Positions 31,121 to 39,385 of a DNA stretch of 39,385 nucleotides are shown here, in pieces. A program made the translations under genes and the position numbers. Below the pieces are notes generated by a model. That model worked only from the letters and a program-made list of their open reading frames with translations. It had not been told where the DNA came from and made no database searches. The stretch lies in NCBI GenBank assembly GCA_014801225.1, contig JAAVEO010000008.1:28334-67718 (forward strand), written 5' to 3'. Source of the DNA: Bacteroides sp. (GTDB lineage: Bacteria; Bacteroidota; Bacteroidia; Bacteroidales; Muribaculaceae). How positions within the stretch are numbered: the first letter of the stretch is position 1; each line of letters starts with the position of its first letter.

Positions 31121-32161
31121 TCAGGATAAAGGAGAGGTGACAGGGATGAAATAACGGGGATAAGCCACTCCCGTGGCGCCGAAAGATGATTTCTGGCGAT
31201 GAAGTCCGGCATTGAGTATGCGACCAGCCTCCTCGTTGGAGGTGCCGAAATCAAAGTATCGCGGGGAGTATTTGCGGGGAAACGATATCTCAGCGGAATC
31301 CGATGCCGGACCATCACTCTTGGCATACGCCCTATTTATCAGATAATCGAAAAGGAAGGGAAGAAGATTCAGACTACGTCCTCGGGCTGTAGTGCAAATA
31401 TACTGACAATGGGCCACCATAGCGCTCTCGAACACACACACTCCAGCAGCCGGGATTCCGACATCATCCCTGACCATAAAGATACGGATCTCGGAAGGGA
31501 ATCTGTCGCGAAGCATCTGCAACTCCTCAAGAGAATGTACAGGACGTGCGTCATGACGTTGGTCAAGACAATCTGCAAGCATATTCCAGAATGGGGCTAC
31601 GTCATAATCTCCTTCCATAGGTGAAGATTCCACTTTCGGAGCAAACGGCAGACTCCCGGCCTTACGCAGAAGGCGGCGCTGAAGCGTATTGAACGGGCGC
31701 GGATTCAGAAGATCCACTGCGGAGGAGAGATTCACACAGTCAATCGCCCCTCCAAGCCGGAATAGAGCATAGATATCCTCCTGAGAGGGGTAAATGGCAT
31801 ATATATATGGGAGCGGTTTATATGATATCCCGCTGATACCTGCCCCTCGGCAATACTCCACGGCTGTCTCGAATATCTCCAGAAGGTCAGTGCCGTCAAG
31901 ATGAGCTTTGGGGAGAATCCAACCGCCATAAGTGAGACCTCCGTGGCTCCGTAAAATTCCATCTCGTGAAAGATCGGCGGGGAGCACGGCAAGAAGTTTT
32001 CCGCCGCTCCAAGCCAATAGTGAGCAATCGGCGAAACGGTCGGCATGATAATCCATATAATCCCTCTTGAAGAGGAATGTGGCATTGCGCGCATTCTCTA
32101 CGAAATCATCCCAAAGCACACGCTGAGCCGCGTCATAACGCACAATGGTTATCTTATCCAT
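31121..32161 (-). CDS. FemAB/GNAT-like acyltransferase
   Basis: 346 residues. WDDFVENARNATFLFKRDYM (about 17-36), LLAVLPADL and SHGGLTYGGWI (about 70-82) are typical of FemAB-like GNAT proteins common in Bacteroidetes. The second half has VPAAGVCVFES-like strands and a C-terminal KYSPRYFDFGTSNEEAGR motif seen in this group. The substrate is unknown; relatives add amino acids or acyl groups to peptidoglycan or sugar precursors. The start overlaps the end of the EnvC-like gene by 13 nt, so it is the last gene of the minus-strand dut operon. Confidence 0.75.
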   Translation of the reverse strand: MDKITIVRYDAAQRVLWDDFVENARNATFLFKRDYMDYHADRFADCSLLAWSGGKLLAVLPADLSRDGILRSHGGLTYGGWILPKAHLDGTDLLEIFETAVEYCRGAGISGISYKPLPYIYAIYPSQEDIYALFRLGGAIDCVNLSSAVDLLNPRPFNTLQRRLLRKAGSLPFAPKVESSPMEGDYDVAPFWNMLADCLDQRHDARPVHSLEELQMLRDRFPSEIRIFMVRDDVGIPAAGVCVFESAMVAHCQYICTTARGRSLNLLPFLFDYLINRAYAKSDGPASDSAEISFPRKYSPRYFDFGTSNEEAGRILNAGLHRQKSSFGATGVAYPRYFIPVTSPLS

Positions 32162-33888
32162 TCGGAGGGGTTAAGTTTGTCACGATTGCGCCATACCTCG
32201 AAATGGATAGCCGAATGAGAGGAATCATCCTCATCCACGGCGAGTTTTCCGAGATTCTGACCCTGTTTCACCGAATCGCCCACTTTCACCGCAGGAGAAG
32301 CGATATTACCATAGACAGTATAATAATTACCATGATTCACGATTACAACCGTAGAGAAACCGGGAATCACATACACACCTGACACCTTACCACCATATAC
32401 AGCCTGAGCGGATGCTCCGGCCGAAGTCTGAGCGTCGATTCCGGGATTATCATACACTACGTCCGGAAGCTCCGGGAGAGAATGACGCCCGAATGGGGAT
32501 GTGATGCGGAAAGCGCCCGATACAGGACGGGGAAGCGAACCGCGCATCTTCTCAAACGATCCGGCATCGGCGGCAGCGGCAGGCTGTGCTTTAGCGGGGG
32601 TAGAAGCCTTGGAAGGAGTCTTGGCGGGAGCCGGTTTTTCCGAACGAGGCTTACGCTGACGCGCACTGGCATAATCACCCGTGGATTTCGAAGACTCCAC
32701 TTTCTGCACAGGCACACTCTTCTGCGGGGCAGCCTCCTGCTTCTTGGAAGCAGTCTGTTTGGATTCTTTCTTGGCAGTCTCCTGCGCTTTTGCTTCCGCC
32801 TGACGGGCAGCCTCTGCAGCCTCAGCGTCGCGGCGAGCCTGCTCCTCACGGGCAGCCCGGGCCTCAGCTTCCTGACGTTTACGTGCTTCGGCAGCCTCGG
32901 CATCACGACGGGCCTGCTCCTCACGGGCACGACGCTGCTGCTCCTCGGCTGCGATCAGGGAGGAGATACGGCTGCGCAAGGCATTCGCCTCCGCTTGCTT
33001 CTTGGAGAGATGAGCATTGAGAGCCTGACCGTTGGCACGCAACTCCACTACGATGGCATCCTGACGTGAATATTGTTTCTCCAGCTCTGTCTGGGCAGCC
33101 TGTTGCTGACGCAAAGCGGCATCCTTGGCCGAAAGGGTTTTGGAGAGTGTGGCGCGCTGATTTTTCAGATGTTCCACTTTACCGGCTATCTCGGCGCTCT
33201 GACGATCTTTCCATTCGGAAAATTGTTTCAGATAACGCATACGACGCATAGCCTGATTGAATGTGCCCGAAGAGAATATGAAAGCGAGTGTGGAATTGCT
33301 TTTTCCTGCAGCTCTCATCTTCTTGATTGCCTTAAGATACTCGGTACGTAATTTCTCCAGCTGAGCTTCCTCATCAGCGACCTGCTTTTCGAGTCCGGAT
33401 ATACGATTGTTTAGGCCGGCTACTTCCGTAGCGGCCACCTTTACCTTCTCTTTGCTGTCACTGATATCGCCCTGAAGCCTACCGAGTTCATCCACACCCT
33501 TCTTGATTGAAGCATCATTGAGCTGAATCTGCTTTTTAGTCTCGGAAATCTCGCGCTGAGTTGCCTCCTGCTGTCGCTTCACGTCGGCTGAACTTTCAGT
33601 GCGGGTAGCTTTCTTTGTACCACTGTTTTTCTTCGTTCCCCTACCCTTCTTTGTAGAGTTTCCTTTACTGCCCCCCTTCTTAGGATCGGAGGAAGCCTTA
33701 GTGCCGGACGTCTTGCTTCCGGACTTCTTTACGGATGCATTGCCGGATGATTTTTTCGAATTGGAGTTTGCCGACTTCTTGGATGAAGTCTTCGTCTGCG
33801 CCACGGGTGCGGGCATAGCGGCGAGTTCGCAGCCGTAAGGGAAGGCAACGATCACCGAAATTAGAATCAGGAAAACTTTAAGACGCAT
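32149..33888 (-). CDS. EnvC-like murein hydrolase activator with degenerate M23 domain
   Basis: 579 residues. A signal peptide (about 1-24) is followed by a Lys/Ser/Gly-rich stretch (30-95), a long coiled coil (about 100-320), an Ala/Glu/Arg-rich linker with repeated EARAAREEQARRDAEAAEA-type units, and a C-terminal LytM/M23 domain (about 465-579). In that domain FGRHSLPELPDV and NPGIDA stand where active enzymes have H-x-G-x-D, and SAIHFEVWRN where they have HLHFE. The first catalytic His and the first His of HxH are lost. It is therefore probably an activator of amidases, like EnvC, rather than a peptidase. It follows the DUF4292 gene by 3 nt. Confidence 0.87.
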   Translation of the reverse strand: MRLKVFLILISVIVAFPYGCELAAMPAPVAQTKTSSKKSANSNSKKSSGNASVKKSGSKTSGTKASSDPKKGGSKGNSTKKGRGTKKNSGTKKATRTESSADVKRQQEATQREISETKKQIQLNDASIKKGVDELGRLQGDISDSKEKVKVAATEVAGLNNRISGLEKQVADEEAQLEKLRTEYLKAIKKMRAAGKSNSTLAFIFSSGTFNQAMRRMRYLKQFSEWKDRQSAEIAGKVEHLKNQRATLSKTLSAKDAALRQQQAAQTELEKQYSRQDAIVVELRANGQALNAHLSKKQAEANALRSRISSLIAAEEQQRRAREEQARRDAEAAEARKRQEAEARAAREEQARRDAEAAEAARQAEAKAQETAKKESKQTASKKQEAAPQKSVPVQKVESSKSTGDYASARQRKPRSEKPAPAKTPSKASTPAKAQPAAAADAGSFEKMRGSLPRPVSGAFRITSPFGRHSLPELPDVVYDNPGIDAQTSAGASAQAVYGGKVSGVYVIPGFSTVVIVNHGNYYTVYGNIASPAVKVGDSVKQGQNLGKLAVDEDDSSHSAIHFEVWRNRDKLNPSEWIR

Positions 33889-33891
33889 CTA

Positions 33892-34680
33892 TCAGAAGCT
33901 TTTAAAGAATTGGGACACGCCGAGACGTGTATAATTTTTATCAGGGGTAAAAGAAGGGAAGGAAGAGGCTCCCCATTTGGGTTTCTCAAATTCCAAAGTG
34001 GCATCGAGATTCTTCTCGCCGGGAATGGCTACCGATAGGGAGTATCCTCCGGAGATCAGATAATCATACATAAGCGTGACGGGGTCTTCTTTTCCCTGCA
34101 CACTCACTACAAGGGCAGTCAGTCTCCCGGTGGGAGCGGTAAGGAATCCATATTCCGCCTGATAGGGTTGGATATTATCGGCAGGGACCACCATCACCGA
34201 ACCGTCATCGGCCTTTATAAGCGACACCGACGGAGAATTTTCTACCGAAAGTTCCCCCATACCCAACAGCGCTATTCGGCCAAGCAGAAGACTCTGCAGA
34301 TCGGAGATAGAAGCGGGAAAACCTTTCAGCACATACGACACGGCATTCTTACAATAGGTATGGCGCATCTTATTGACCACCACCAAAGTATCGCCTTCGA
34401 TTTCGGCTCTACCTACTTCTCCCATAAAAGGCGCACGCACCGACATCATGATGGATTCCCCATTCTTCATGTAGATCTTCACGGTAGGCTTGATACCCAT
34501 CGGAAGATTCGGGATATCAAGGCGGCCGTTAAGCTCCACAGAGCTCCATCCGCTATAGGATGAGAGAATCCGGAGCAAAGCCTCATTACGCTCTGTTCCT
34601 TCCAGATTCTGGGCCCTCAGGGGTACGATCCCCGCCAGCATCAGTAGAGAGAGTATAAGTATTTTCACTTTATTGGACAT
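33892..34680 (-). CDS. DUF4292 (LolB-like) envelope protein
   Basis: 262 residues with a signal peptide (about 1-23, ending PLRAQ; no lipobox Cys is seen). The rest is a beta-rich domain with SSVELNGRLDIPNLPMGIKP and IYMKNGESIMMSVRAPFMGE, typical of DUF4292, which resembles lipoprotein carriers such as LolB. It lies 6 nt downstream of the TPR gene in a gene order that is conserved in Bacteroidales. A role in outer-membrane lipoprotein handling is likely but not shown. Confidence 0.8.
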   Translation of the reverse strand: MSNKVKILILSLLMLAGIVPLRAQNLEGTERNEALLRILSSYSGWSSVELNGRLDIPNLPMGIKPTVKIYMKNGESIMMSVRAPFMGEVGRAEIEGDTLVVVNKMRHTYCKNAVSYVLKGFPASISDLQSLLLGRIALLGMGELSVENSPSVSLIKADDGSVMVVPADNIQPYQAEYGFLTAPTGRLTALVVSVQGKEDPVTLMYDYLISGGYSLSVAIPGEKNLDATLEFEKPKWGASSFPSFTPDKNYTRLGVSQFFKSF

Positions 34681-34686
34681 AATGTA

Positions 34687-36513
34687 TCAATTGTAGAAGA
34701 ATGTGCGGTGCTCCACTTTCTTCTTCAGAAGTTCGTCATCGGGAGAGAGTTCGAGAGCTTTCTTCCAATTCTCCACAGCCTCATCAGGCAGCCCGTTCAT
34801 AAAGAGGATATCGCCATAGTGAGAGTAGAGCTCTTCGGAAAGAGTGCCCTCTTCGGCAGCTTTTTCAATGGCCGACGCCTGATAAGTACGGGCATCCTTA
34901 TAGTCGCCCATACGGAAGAGAATCCACGCGTAAGTATCGAGTGTGGTCGATGTTTCATTGGCGGCCACAGCTCTTTCGCTCATTGATTTGGCCTTCTCGA
35001 GATCACCGCCGTTTTCGCAGAGGAAGTAGGCGTAATTGTTGAGAGTGCCCGCATTGTCATCGATCAGAAGGAGAGAATTCTCATAAGCGTCGTATGTATG
35101 TTCAAGATAATCCCTCTCTTCGGGATGCTTCTTGAAATAAGAATATAGAGCGTCGCCGAGCATCTCGTAGAAAGAGGATAGGTAATAGAGTCCATAGAAA
35201 TTCACATCGCGGGCGGCGTTCTTGTCGCTGATACGACCAAGCACCGGGAAAGAGGGCACGATATCATGTATCAATTTCCCGTATGCATCTACAGCCACCT
35301 GTATACTGTCGGCCATCTGAGCCGCTCCGGCATAAGCGAGAGTGAGGTCGCTATCCTCCTCAATATGCTCCAAAGCGCGATGATAAGCCTCCATAGCCTC
35401 CTGCGGACGATCGGCAGCGATATTATAACTTATAAGCATCGGCCAATAGTCGGAGTTGGAGGGATCCATGTCGATAGCATATCCGATTTGCTCCACAGCA
35501 TCGGAGAAATCTCCCTTGGATGCCGACCATCTCGCGGCGAGTTCCAACAGCGTTGGCTCGTGAGGATACTGATCATTAAGCACACGGAAAAGAGTATCGG
35601 CTCGCGAAGTCTCCGATTTGTCTTCTACAAGTTTACCGAGATAATCGCGCAAGAGTGTTGTCTTCTCCTCCAGCCCGAAGTTCTCCGCCAAGAGCGCTTT
35701 ATAGATACGGGCATCATATTCCACGGAGTCCCCCTTGGCCTTATAATACTCGGCAATGCTATACTGGGTGGCGCCATTTTCGGAATCCAGATTTTCAGCC
35801 TCGAGATAGCACGTCAATGCAGAATCCGGCATAGCCAGAAAAGTATAGATATTTCCTTTGAGCAGACGGTATTCCGGTTCGCGGGGATTGGAACGGATAA
35901 GCTCGTCAGCCTCGGCGAAAGCTCCTACCGTGTCATTGCCGGAAAGGCGATACGATGCCTTGCGGAGAGTAAGCTGAGGAGAATACCCCTCTATGGCTTG
36001 AAACCTGTTTAGCGTGGCAATAGCCATATCTCGGTCGCCGTGACGCATATATGCGTCGGCAAGCATCGGGAGATTCTCGTAATTTGCTGCCGAAGCCTCG
36101 TCTATACCCTTATATGTGGCGAGCGCCTCTGAAACAGAATCCATCTGCAGAGCCTGATAAGCGTAATATTGAGCTTTGGAGACATCGCCGGGAAATTTCT
36201 TCACATAAGGGGTCATCAAGGAGAAAGATCTCAATTTCTCGGTGTCCGAGCCGAGAGAATCGATATCCATATTAATTCGGTAGGATCCGAGATCGAAGGC
36301 CACATCTTCATTAGTGGGATCAAGGCGATATGCATGGTCGAGATATTCGTAGGCCTCCGGGCCACTATTGGTGGCCAAAGCCTTCAGAGCCTGAGTATAA
36401 TAATAACGGGCTTTCGCGGCATCGGCTTTCGACACCTTTGCGGGCGACACACCGAAAGCCACCGAGACGATGGTCCCGGCGACAATGGCAAGCAGAATAT
36501 ATCTTAGATTCAT
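34687..36513 (-). CDS. exported tetratricopeptide-repeat protein
   Basis: 608 residues. A signal peptide (about 1-21) precedes many TPR motifs, for example ATNSGPEAYEYLDHAYRLDP, DAVEQIGYAIDMDPSNSDYW and DEAVENWKKALELSPDDELL at the end. TPRs form a protein-binding superhelix; the partner is probably an envelope protein. It lies 10 nt after dut and 6 nt before the DUF4292 gene. Confidence 0.88.
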   Translation of the reverse strand: MNLRYILLAIVAGTIVSVAFGVSPAKVSKADAAKARYYYTQALKALATNSGPEAYEYLDHAYRLDPTNEDVAFDLGSYRINMDIDSLGSDTEKLRSFSLMTPYVKKFPGDVSKAQYYAYQALQMDSVSEALATYKGIDEASAANYENLPMLADAYMRHGDRDMAIATLNRFQAIEGYSPQLTLRKASYRLSGNDTVGAFAEADELIRSNPREPEYRLLKGNIYTFLAMPDSALTCYLEAENLDSENGATQYSIAEYYKAKGDSVEYDARIYKALLAENFGLEEKTTLLRDYLGKLVEDKSETSRADTLFRVLNDQYPHEPTLLELAARWSASKGDFSDAVEQIGYAIDMDPSNSDYWPMLISYNIAADRPQEAMEAYHRALEHIEEDSDLTLAYAGAAQMADSIQVAVDAYGKLIHDIVPSFPVLGRISDKNAARDVNFYGLYYLSSFYEMLGDALYSYFKKHPEERDYLEHTYDAYENSLLLIDDNAGTLNNYAYFLCENGGDLEKAKSMSERAVAANETSTTLDTYAWILFRMGDYKDARTYQASAIEKAAEEGTLSEELYSHYGDILFMNGLPDEAVENWKKALELSPDDELLKKKVEHRTFFYN

Positions 36514-36523
36514 TCAGTCAGAG

Positions 36524-36970
36524 TTAAAGGGTGCCTGTGTGGCCGAATGCTCCGTCCTCGCGTTTGGTGCGGTCGAGACGTTCCGCGGCCTCCCATTCCA
36601 CGTGAGAATATTGTTTTATCACCATCTGGCAGATACGGTCGCCATCGTTGACAGTGAAATCATCCTGACCGAGATTTATAAGGATAATTCCGATCTCCCC
36701 GCGATAGTCGGCGTCTACCGTTCCCGGAGAATTGGCGATCGATATGCCATGATTGAGAGCGAGTCCCGAACGCGGACGTATCTGACACTCATATCCTGCG
36801 GGGAGCTGCATATAGAGTCCGGTGGGAATAAGCGCTCGCTGCAGAGGTCGCAACGTCACGGAGCCATCGGGAAGAAAGGCTCTGACGTCCATACCGGCAG
36901 CTTCCGGAGTCTCATAAGATGGAGCGGGATGATGACTTTTATTGATAAGTTTTACTTTGAGACGGTCCAT
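36524..36970 (-). CDS. dut: deoxyuridine 5'-triphosphate nucleotidohydrolase (dUTPase)
   Basis: 148 residues, the usual size of the trimeric enzyme. All five motifs are present: AGMDVRAFL (1), RPRSGLAL (2), GTVDADYRGEI (3, with the catalytic Asp), GDRICQMVI (4) and REDGAFGHTGTL (5, the flexible phosphate-binding tail). It splits dUTP into dUMP and pyrophosphate. It is the first gene of the minus-strand operon. Confidence 0.95.
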   Translation of the reverse strand: MDRLKVKLINKSHHPAPSYETPEAAGMDVRAFLPDGSVTLRPLQRALIPTGLYMQLPAGYECQIRPRSGLALNHGISIANSPGTVDADYRGEIGIILINLGQDDFTVNDGDRICQMVIKQYSHVEWEAAERLDRTKREDGAFGHTGTL

Positions 36971-37073
36971 AATATCATGTTTTAAATCATATTGAGGATA
37001 TCGAGGGAGCCACAGTCTTTAATTTGCGACATCCGAAATCCAATGATATAACACAAAAGAGGAGTAATAGATG

Positions 37074-37081
37074 CAAAATTA
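37074..37081 (-). promoter_or_regulatory. -7 box upstream of dut
   Basis: Minus strand TAATTTTG (37081-37074), followed by a leader of about 100 nt to the dut start. No TTG is seen 19-20 nt upstream, so the promoter is a weaker match. Confidence 0.45.
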
Positions 37082-37116
37082 CAAAAAAAAGCCGGAGGAG
37101 CCGGAAAAAGGGGTAT

Positions 37117-37158
37117 AAAAAGAACGCCCCGGAAAAGATATCCGGAGCGTTTCGTTCT
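37117..37158 (-). terminator. terminator of the ferredoxin gene
   Basis: Stem aacgccccgga (about 37122-37132) with tccggagcgtt (about 37141-37151), one mismatch. On the minus strand it runs into ttcttttta. It begins 24-30 nt after the ferredoxin stop. Confidence 0.75.
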
Positions 37159-37181
37159 TTCTGACGAAGTCTGAGCGAGAA

Positions 37182-37352
37182 TTATCCCTCGGAGATAGCG
37201 TCGCTGGGGCAAACAGAAGCGCAGCTGCCGCAGCTGATGCAAGTATCGGGATCGATGTTGTATTTAGTCTCGCCTTCGGAGATAGCCTCTACGGGGCATA
37301 CGGAGATACAAGTACCGCAGCACACGCAGTTGTCGCCAATTACATAAGCCAT
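37182..37352 (-). CDS. 2[4Fe-4S] ferredoxin
   Basis: 56 residues from the ATG at 37352 (MAYVIGDNCVCCGTCISVCP), the standard start; an earlier ATG adds residues unlike the family. Two CxxCxxCxxxCP sites are present, CVCCGTCISVCP and CISCGSCASVCP, each binding one cubane cluster. It carries electrons in anaerobic metabolism, such as pyruvate:ferredoxin oxidoreductase. It is monocistronic. Confidence 0.95.
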   Translation of the reverse strand: MAYVIGDNCVCCGTCISVCPVEAISEGETKYNIDPDTCISCGSCASVCPSDAISEG

Positions 37353-37451
37353 AGTAGTAATGTTTTTTAGAGTTATTTTAGAGTTAGTATAAGTCGTATG
37401 GTCTGCGGCGGTCGTCAAGGTCAACTCACCTCAAGAGCCGCTTTTGCGATG

Positions 37452-37482
37452 CAAATTTAATTCTAAATCAATTCATGACCAA
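37452..37482 (-). promoter_or_regulatory. promoter of the ferredoxin gene
   Basis: Minus strand TTG (37482-37480), 20 nt, TAAATTTG (37459-37452), giving a leader of about 95 nt. Confidence 0.7.
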
Positions 37483-37533
37483 AATAATCGGCCTATTCGG
37501 CAGTAATTTGTAATGAGTTCAAATAATTCAATT

Positions 37534-37564
37534 TTGGTCGTATGAAATAAATTTTGTAAATTTG
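37534..37564 (+). promoter_or_regulatory. promoter of the second glycosyltransferase
   Basis: TTG (37534-37536), 20 nt, TAAATTTG (37557-37564), 26 nt before the ATG at 37591. It diverges from the ferredoxin promoter. Confidence 0.7.
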
Positions 37565-37590
37565 CGATAAAAGAGAATAAGACTTGAATT

Positions 37591-38337
37591 ATGAATGAGC
37601 ATCCCCTGATTTCGATAATTACAATCACTTTCAATGCTTCGGAAGCACTACTCCCTACCATGCAGTCGGTGAAAGAGCAGACCTTCAAGGATTACGAACA
37701 TCTGATAATCGACGGGGCCTCTACCGATGACACACTCACTGTCGCGCGTCAAAACGGTAGCCCGGCTTTGCGAATTCTTTCCGAACCTGACAACGGTCTT
37801 TATGACGCCATGAACAAAGGTCTGGAGCTTGCACGCGGAAGATATGTGATTTTCCTAAACGCGGGAGATGCTTTTCATACTCCCGATATTCTCGCGGCAT
37901 ACGCCTCAGCGGCAGAGAACGATCCCGATATAATTTATTCCGATACCGTTATTGTCGACAGCGCCCGCAACGTCATAGGTCCGCGTCATCTTTCGGCGCC
38001 TTCTCTTCTCACTCGCCGTTCATTCTCGAAGGGAATGCTTATTTGTCATCAGGCATTCATGGTAAAGCGCAGCATAGCGCCTAAATACGACCTCTCATAT
38101 CGCTTCTCAGCCGATTACGATTGGACAATCCGCTGTATAAACCTCACCACTCCTCAACGCTGCATAAACCTCAATATCGTAGGAATAGATTATCTCAGCG
38201 ATGGACTGACGGATAAAAACAAGATGAAATCCCTGCGCGAGAGATTCCATATAATGAGACAGCATTATGGGCTGGCCACAGCCGTATCGCGTCATCTCTC
38301 CTTTATTCCTCGCGCATTGAAGCGCCGCATTAAATAA
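37591..38337 (+). CDS. family 2 glycosyltransferase (WcaA/colanic-type)
   Basis: 248 residues. ISIITITFNASEALLPTMQS (about 6-25), HLIIDGASTDDT (about 37-48), EPDNGLYDAMNKGLELARG (about 67-85) and FLNAGDAFH (about 90-98) are hallmarks of the WcaA/WcaE-like GT2 group. The equivalent of the DxD motif is NAGD, as is usual there. It is probably involved in surface polysaccharide synthesis. The regulator gene starts 20 nt later on the same strand. Confidence 0.9.
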   Translation: MNEHPLISIITITFNASEALLPTMQSVKEQTFKDYEHLIIDGASTDDTLTVARQNGSPALRILSEPDNGLYDAMNKGLELARGRYVIFLNAGDAFHTPDILAAYASAAENDPDIIYSDTVIVDSARNVIGPRHLSAPSLLTRRSFSKGMLICHQAFMVKRSIAPKYDLSYRFSADYDWTIRCINLTTPQRCINLNIVGIDYLSDGLTDKNKMKSLRERFHIMRQHYGLATAVSRHLSFIPRALKRRIK

Positions 38338-38356
38338 AAACCATCCTTCCAGCCTT

Positions 38357-39247
38357 ATGCAAAACAATATCCCAGGCAATTTCTTCTCTATCGGAAATAT
38401 TTTGGAGAAGATGGAGACAGCAAATCTGGATATGGATATAGTGGTATTCAATTCGGATTCAGTGCTTCGCGATGACAATATTTTCCCATTGCGTCTGGAG
38501 GGGCTATCCATAATCCTTTGCAAAGATGGAGAAGGAGAAATCGGAATCGACCTTAAGGTATACCCCATACGTAAAAACACTCTTATAGTTATCCAGCCTA
38601 AAAATTATATACAGCTGGCTCACGTATCGGAAAATTTCAAAGCCCACTGCATGGTATGCTCTCACCATATAATAGAAGATATTGCCCCTAAACTTACTGA
38701 CATTCTCCCTCTTCTTCTTCATAACCGTACAGAGCCCGTCACTCAACTGAGCGAGAATGACGCCGAAAGTATCGACACATTCTATCGATTTCTCCAGAAA
38801 AAAATGCAAGGGCCCAAAACGCCATTTCTAAAAAAGAAACTTCTCTCAATGCTTCAGGCAGCGCTCTTTGAAATGATGGATATCCAGATGAGCCTCCAAC
38901 AAGGTAAAGAGCGTCCTAAATCAAGAAAAGAGGAGATAATGGCCAAATTCATACTTGCAGTCAGTGAACACTTCCGCACTCACCGTCAAGTAAACTACTA
39001 TGCCAACAAACTATGTATCTCCGCAAAGCATCTATCTTCGGTTGTAAAAGAGATAAGCGGACGTACCGCCGGAGAATGGATAGAGAATTATGTCACGATG
39101 GAGGCAAAAGTGCTTCTACGTACTACTGACATGACAATCCAAGAGATCGCCTCTAATCTCAACTTCCTCAATCAATCCTTCTTCGGAAAATATTTCAAAC
39201 ATATCACCGGCGTATCGCCCACCGCCTACCGGAAAGCCAATATGTAA
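38357..39247 (+). CDS. AraC-family transcription regulator
   Basis: 296 residues. The N-terminal 180 residues form a cupin-like sensor part (LSIILCKDGEGEIGI, YPIRKNTLIVIQPKNYIQ). The C-terminal 100 residues hold two helix-turn-helix motifs: VNYYANKLCISAKHLSSVVK, and MTIQEIASNLNFLNQSFFGKYFKHITGVSP then TAYRK, the AraC signature. The effector and targets are unknown. It may be cotranscribed with the glycosyltransferase and converges on the rRNA operon. Confidence 0.9.
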   Translation: MQNNIPGNFFSIGNILEKMETANLDMDIVVFNSDSVLRDDNIFPLRLEGLSIILCKDGEGEIGIDLKVYPIRKNTLIVIQPKNYIQLAHVSENFKAHCMVCSHHIIEDIAPKLTDILPLLLHNRTEPVTQLSENDAESIDTFYRFLQKKMQGPKTPFLKKKLLSMLQAALFEMMDIQMSLQQGKERPKSRKEEIMAKFILAVSEHFRTHRQVNYYANKLCISAKHLSSVVKEISGRTAGEWIENYVTMEAKVLLRTTDMTIQEIASNLNFLNQSFFGKYFKHITGVSPTAYRKANM

Positions 39248-39265
39248 ACAAAAGGATAAAAAGAA

Positions 39266-39296
39266 GAAGGGAGAATCCGATATGGATTCTCCCTTC
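39266..39296 (-). terminator. terminator of the rRNA operon
   Basis: Perfect 13-bp stem gaagggagaatcc (39266-39278) with ggattctcccttc (39284-39296), loop gatat. On the minus strand it leads into a T-rich tract (ttctttttatcctttt). Confidence 0.8.
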
Positions 39297-39300
39297 GTTA

Positions 39301-39385
<85 letters not shown>

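Noticed and set aside
32482..33069. 195-codon Leu/Gly-rich open frame on the plus strand, and a parallel frame on the minus strand at 32457-32930
   Set aside because: Both are out-of-frame readings of the Ala/Glu/Arg-rich linker of the EnvC-like gene.
35266..36012. 248-codon open frame on the plus strand
   Set aside because: It is antisense to the TPR gene and results from low stop-codon density in the opposite frame.

Overview
The window looks like a Bacteroidales chromosome, most likely of the Muribaculaceae/Bacteroidaceae type. The evidence is the many promoters of the Bacteroidetes form TTG-N19/20-TAnnTTTG (for example at 17600, 18743, 19186, 20393, 26222 and 37534), a BspA-type leucine-rich-repeat protein, the block dut / TPR protein / DUF4292 protein / EnvC-like protein, an IS1595-type transposase, and Bacteroidales-style 5S rRNA and tRNA. 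The genus cannot be fixed from the window.

Accessory part (1 to about 24.3 kb). This part is visibly AT-rich, repeat-laden and full of gene fragments, and it stops at a CAU-anticodon tRNA gene. Its main content is one long plus-strand operon (6-14821, start probably outside the window). It encodes a von Willebrand A-like lipoprotein, a three-helix membrane protein, a tubulin/FtsZ-superfamily protein, a very large actin-fold ATPase of SrfB type, an exported coiled-coil protein, two coiled-coil proteins sharing one C-terminal domain, a MotA/ExbB/ZorA-like channel subunit with a long coiled coil, its MotB/OmpA-like partner, and a lipoprotein trypsin-like protease. An IS1595-type insertion with cargo splits the operon at 7.2-9.6 kb. 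A strong terminator closes it at 14824-14849, and a TerD-domain gene follows. The composition suggests an envelope-spanning, ion-powered machine combined with two cytoskeletal NTPases. It resembles the Zorya stator (ZorA/ZorB) without Zorya's effectors, and I know of no described system with exactly this content.

Next comes a minus-strand DUF3791-DUF3990-DUF3791 toxin/antitoxin-type module and a yhcG-type nuclease fragment. Then there are a predicted PDDEXK-like protein with a structured leader and a protein resembling integrase core-binding domains without a catalytic domain.

A second compact plus-strand cassette (20448-24246) encodes a helical acidic protein, an FtsZ paralogue that has lost its nucleotide-binding signature but keeps its T7-loop aspartates, an ADP-ribosylglycohydrolase, an unknown protein and an accessory DprA. 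A decayed copy of the FtsZ paralogue (20113-20412) sits just upstream, and the cassette promoter is partly built from its tail. ADP-ribosylhydrolase immunity proteins against FtsZ-modifying toxins are known, so the pair suggests protection of, or interference with, cell division.

Core part (about 24.3 kb to the end). This part is richer in G+C with ordinary gene order. It holds a tRNA with its terminator and promoter, a 70-bp tandem repeat, a BspA-like surface protein, prmC-recX-comF, a glycosyltransferase plus Wzx-type flippase, a FemAB/GNAT-like protein, the dut-TPR-DUF4292-EnvC block, a ferredoxin, a second glycosyltransferase, an AraC-family regulator, and the 3' end of a 5S rRNA on the minus strand at the right edge.
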